Assembly: GCA_937873545.1 (NCBI GenBank)
Contig: CALMWI010000418.1
Span: 1 to 9,022, forward strand
Length of the DNA: 9,022 bases
Direction: 5' to 3'
From: an uncultured bacterium
GTDB taxonomy: Bacteria; UBA4055
The notes under the pieces were generated by a model, which had not been told where the DNA came from, did not search any database, and was given only the letters and a program-made list of their open reading frames with translations. Positions 6,712 to 9,022 of this stretch are shown one piece after another; the stretch's first letter is position 1, and every line of letters begins with the position of its first letter. A program made the position numbers and the translations under genes.

Positions 6712-7374
6712 ATGGGAAACCTGAAAAGATCTGCATTGATGATAGCCGTTCTGGTAATGACAGCTTTTGTTTTTTCCAAAAATTACTATGTCAAGCAGAT
6801 ACTTATAGCAGATGCCAACGGTGACGGAAAAATGGATTCGACCTATCAGGAAACGTATATTTCTGACAAGCTTATCATTATATCAGACGAATTCAGCAGA
6901 TCCTATATAGACGATGAATCATTTACATTTTATAACACATCGGACAGCTCGTACTTTAAAAAAACGTATGAAGAACTGGAAGAGGTTATGAATTCAACGG
7001 ACTCGCAGTTAAGTAATTTTGAACTTACAAAAACTGCCGAGACGAAAAAGATAGGTCCGTGGCAGACAGCCAAATATCTCGGTAAAGCTAAAGTTATGGA
7101 TATGGAGATGAGCCTTGACATGTACATTGCTAAAGATACCGGATTCCCCGCTGATCTCATGATAAGGCAGCAGGATAAAATGCAGAAGAAATCGAAAAAT
7201 ATTAAGATCATGACAGATAAGATCAAAGCTACGGGCGGGATCGTTGTTAAAGAAGTTGCAAGGATCGGCGGTGAAGTTGTGTCTGAAAAAGAGATCAAGA
7301 CAATGAAAGTAATTGATAAAATAGAGAGCAAAGTGGCTCAAAAACCGAAAGGTTTTAAAGAAATGAAGAAGTAG
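6712..7374 (+). CDS. Exported protein with EF-hand-like loop, DUF4412-like
   Basis: A 220-residue protein with a signal peptide (Lys5-Arg6, hydrophobic 8-21, likely cleavage after Ser22). Just inside the mature part is DANGDGKMD (34-42), matching the DxNxDGxxD calcium loop of EF-hand and dockerin-type motifs; position 12 is Tyr in place of Glu or Asp, so binding may be weak or structural. The middle (about 48-150), with YISDKLII, FYNTSDSSYFKKTYEEL, KKIGPWQTAKY and an MDMEMSLDMYIAKDTG stretch, recalls the small beta-rich exported proteins of the DUF4412 group; this is an impression from pattern, not a search result. The tail after 155 is Lys-rich and probably extended. The ATG is secured by GGGAGGG (6701-6707). 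It is followed 12 bases later by ileS and probably shares its transcript, an odd pairing of a secreted protein with a housekeeping gene. Function unknown. Confidence 0.8.
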   Translation: MGNLKRSALMIAVLVMTAFVFSKNYYVKQILIADANGDGKMDSTYQETYISDKLIIISDEFSRSYIDDESFTFYNTSDSSYFKKTYEELEEVMNSTDSQLSNFELTKTAETKKIGPWQTAKYLGKAKVMDMEMSLDMYIAKDTGFPADLMIRQQDKMQKKSKNIKIMTDKIKATGGIVVKEVARIGGEVVSEKEIKTMKVIDKIESKVAQKPKGFKEMKK

Positions 7375-7386
7375 AGGACGAAGAAG

Positions 7387-9018
7387 ATGTTTAAAGAAGT
7401 TGATGCAAAAGTGAATTTTCCGAAGCTCGAGGAAGAAGTACTCAGATTCTGGAAAGAGAACGATATATTCAAGAAATCTTTGGAGCAGAGAAAAGGCAAA
7501 AAGGAATATGTATTTTATGACGGACCGCCGTTCGCGACGGGAGTCCCTCACTACGGTCATCTTGTGGGCGGAACATTAAAGGATGTCATACCAAGATACT
7601 GGACTATGAAGGGAAAATATGTTTCACGAAGGTTCGGCTGGGACTGCCACGGTCTTCCAGTTGAATATGAAGTTGAGAAAGAGCTTAAATTTGACTCTAA
7701 AAAAGACATTGAAGCTTTCGGTATAGATAAGTTCAACGAATCATGCAGGAGCATCGTTCTCAAGTATGTTGACGAATGGGAAAAGATCGTTGACAGATCG
7801 GGAAGGTGGGTTGACTTTGAAAATGATTACAAGACCATGGATCTTGACTATATGGAATCTGTCTGGTGGGTCTTTAAATCCATCTGGGACAAAGGGCTTA
7901 TAAAAAGAGGCTACAGGGTAAATCCTTTCTGTACAAGATGCTCTACACCTTTATCCAAGCATGAAGCCGGAACCGACTGCTACAAAGATGTTCAGGATCC
8001 GTCCGTAACTGTTGTATTCAAAGTCAAAGGCCAAGAAAATCTATATCTTACAGCATGGACAACAACTCCATGGACGCTGCCGTCAAACGCGGCTCTCGCT
8101 GTTAAGAACACCATAGAGTATGCTTATGTTAAAGACAACGCAAACAACAGGGTAATTATAATTGCAGTTGACAGGATACATCATATATTTAAAGAAGGCG
8201 AATTCGAGATACTGAAGACCGTAAAAGGTTCTGAACTTGTGGGAATGAAATACGAACCGCTTTTTGACTATTACAAAGATATGAATGAGTTCATACACAC
8301 GGTGATCGAAGCTGATTATGTATCAACTGAGGACGGAACGGGAATAGTTCATCAGGCTCCCGCTTTCGGTCAGGAAGATTTTGAAGCAGGAAAAAAATAT
8401 CACATACCGGTTTTGAACCCGGTTGACGATATGGGTTTGTTCAACTCGGAAGTTCCCGACTATCAGGGGCAGAACATAAAAGCAGCCGATAAGCACATAA
8501 TAAAAGATCTTAAAGCGGCAGGGAAACTGATAAAACATGATACGGTACAGCACAGTTATCCTCACTGCTGGAGATGCGATACACCGCTTATCCAGAAAGC
8601 GACCGACAGCTGGGTGATGGAAATAGAGCCTGTAAAAAAGGACATGATCAAGAATAATGAACAGATAAACTGGATACCGGACAATATAAAATACGGAAGG
8701 TTCGGCAACCTTCTTGAACAGATGCCTGAATGGCACCTTTCCAGGAACAGGTACTGGGGTTCGCCGCTGCCTATATGGGTATGCGAAAAATGCGGGATGA
8801 CCGAGTGCGTAGGATCTGTTCAGGAACTCAAGGACAGAACAGGAATTAATGAGATAGCCGATATTCACAAACATTTCGTTGACAAAATGACCATGAAATG
8901 TTCATGCGGCGGAGTTATGAAAAGAACTCCAGAAGTCCTTGACTGCTGGTTCGAATCCGGCTCGAAGCCGTATGCTCAAAACCATTATCCGTTCAGGGAT
9001 AAAGAACGATTCGAGTAA
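7387..9018 (+). CDS. ileS: Isoleucyl-tRNA synthetase, N-terminal half, interrupted by TAA at the window edge
   Basis: Charges tRNA-Ile with isoleucine in the cytoplasm. Readable residues 1-543 carry the class I signature HYGH (55-58, in GVPHYGHLVGGTLKD), GWDCHGLPVE (84-93), the editing (CP1) domain from about 190 to 390 with TTTPWT (225-230) and GTGIVHQAPAFGQEDF (317-332), and SRNRYWGSPLPIW (452-464). HYGH is usual for the eukaryote-like IleRS type, about 1,030-1,050 residues long. Cys pairs at 182/185, 394/397 and 466/469 plus 505/507 could bind zinc. The frame stops at TAA (9016-9018) right after CWFESGSKPYAQNHYPF and DKERFE, where the family continues with roughly ENFPA(D/N)FI; KMSKS and the anticodon domain are absent. 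The next codon (AAT) and the last base fit that continuation in the same frame, so a one-base change or sequence error is likely. AGAGGA (7373-7378) is the SD, eight bases from ATG. Confidence 0.9.
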   Translation: MFKEVDAKVNFPKLEEEVLRFWKENDIFKKSLEQRKGKKEYVFYDGPPFATGVPHYGHLVGGTLKDVIPRYWTMKGKYVSRRFGWDCHGLPVEYEVEKELKFDSKKDIEAFGIDKFNESCRSIVLKYVDEWEKIVDRSGRWVDFENDYKTMDLDYMESVWWVFKSIWDKGLIKRGYRVNPFCTRCSTPLSKHEAGTDCYKDVQDPSVTVVFKVKGQENLYLTAWTTTPWTLPSNAALAVKNTIEYAYVKDNANNRVIIIAVDRIHHIFKEGEFEILKTVKGSELVGMKYEPLFDYYKDMNEFIHTVIEADYVSTEDGTGIVHQAPAFGQEDFEAGKKYHIPVLNPVDDMGLFNSEVPDYQGQNIKAADKHIIKDLKAAGKLIKHDTVQHSYPHCWRCDTPLIQKATDSWVMEIEPVKKDMIKNNEQINWIPDNIKYGRFGNLLEQMPEWHLSRNRYWGSPLPIWVCEKCGMTECVGSVQELKDRTGINEIADIHKHFVDKMTMKCSCGGVMKRTPEVLDCWFESGSKPYAQNHYPFRDKERFE

Positions 9019-9022
9019 AATT

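Noticed and set aside
7009..7560. Minus-strand ORFs of about 130-183 codons opposite the exported protein and ileS.
   Set aside because: They are shadows in the antisense frames of well-supported genes, rich in Phe, Leu and Ser as expected from A-rich coding strands.

Overview
The window reads as chromosomal DNA from an AT-rich, probably anaerobic bacterium. The anaerobic reading is an inference from a UGA-decoded HesB-like selenoprotein, a PDZ/radical-SAM DUF512 protein, carbamate kinase and a eukaryote-like (HYGH-type) isoleucyl-tRNA synthetase. The code is standard: TAA, TGA and TAG are all used as stops, with one UGA recoded. I cannot name a phylum with confidence. Nothing in the window points to a mobile element, phage, CRISPR array, tRNA or rRNA.

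Layout. Positions 1-459 (minus strand) hold the first half of a carbamate kinase that runs off the left edge. A divergent promoter region (460-663) separates it from a plus-strand pair: a long PurS-PurL fusion type FGAM synthase (664-3498) and, with a 1-base stop/start overlap (TAATG), a PDZ/radical-SAM DUF512 protein (3498-4772). Next comes a 101-residue HesB/IscA-like gene (4843-5148). It is easily missed because codon 35 is an in-frame TGA. That TGA sits at the cluster-ligand position of A-type Fe-S carriers and is followed at once by a hairpin that fits a bacterial SECIS element, so I read it as selenocysteine. A strong intrinsic terminator (5154-5177) ends this unit. It is followed by a secreted protein of unknown function (5235-6590) built from two diverged copies of one domain joined by a Glu/Lys/Pro-rich linker. 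A separate promoter then drives a second exported protein with an EF-hand-like calcium loop (6712-7374) and, 12 bases later, ileS (7387 onward).

Two points deserve attention. First, the selenoprotein lies directly downstream of a [4Fe-4S] radical-SAM gene; a functional link is only a suggestion. Second, the ileS frame is closed by TAA at 9016-9018, halfway through the expected protein and four bases before the window ends. The frame remains open beyond it, so this looks like a one-base nonsense change or a sequence error at an edge, not a natural C-terminus.

Four candidate sigma-70-type promoters share one architecture: a TTG-starting -35 box, exactly 17 bases, and the same -10 hexamer TATATT. 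One of them (608-636) decides the purL start codon.
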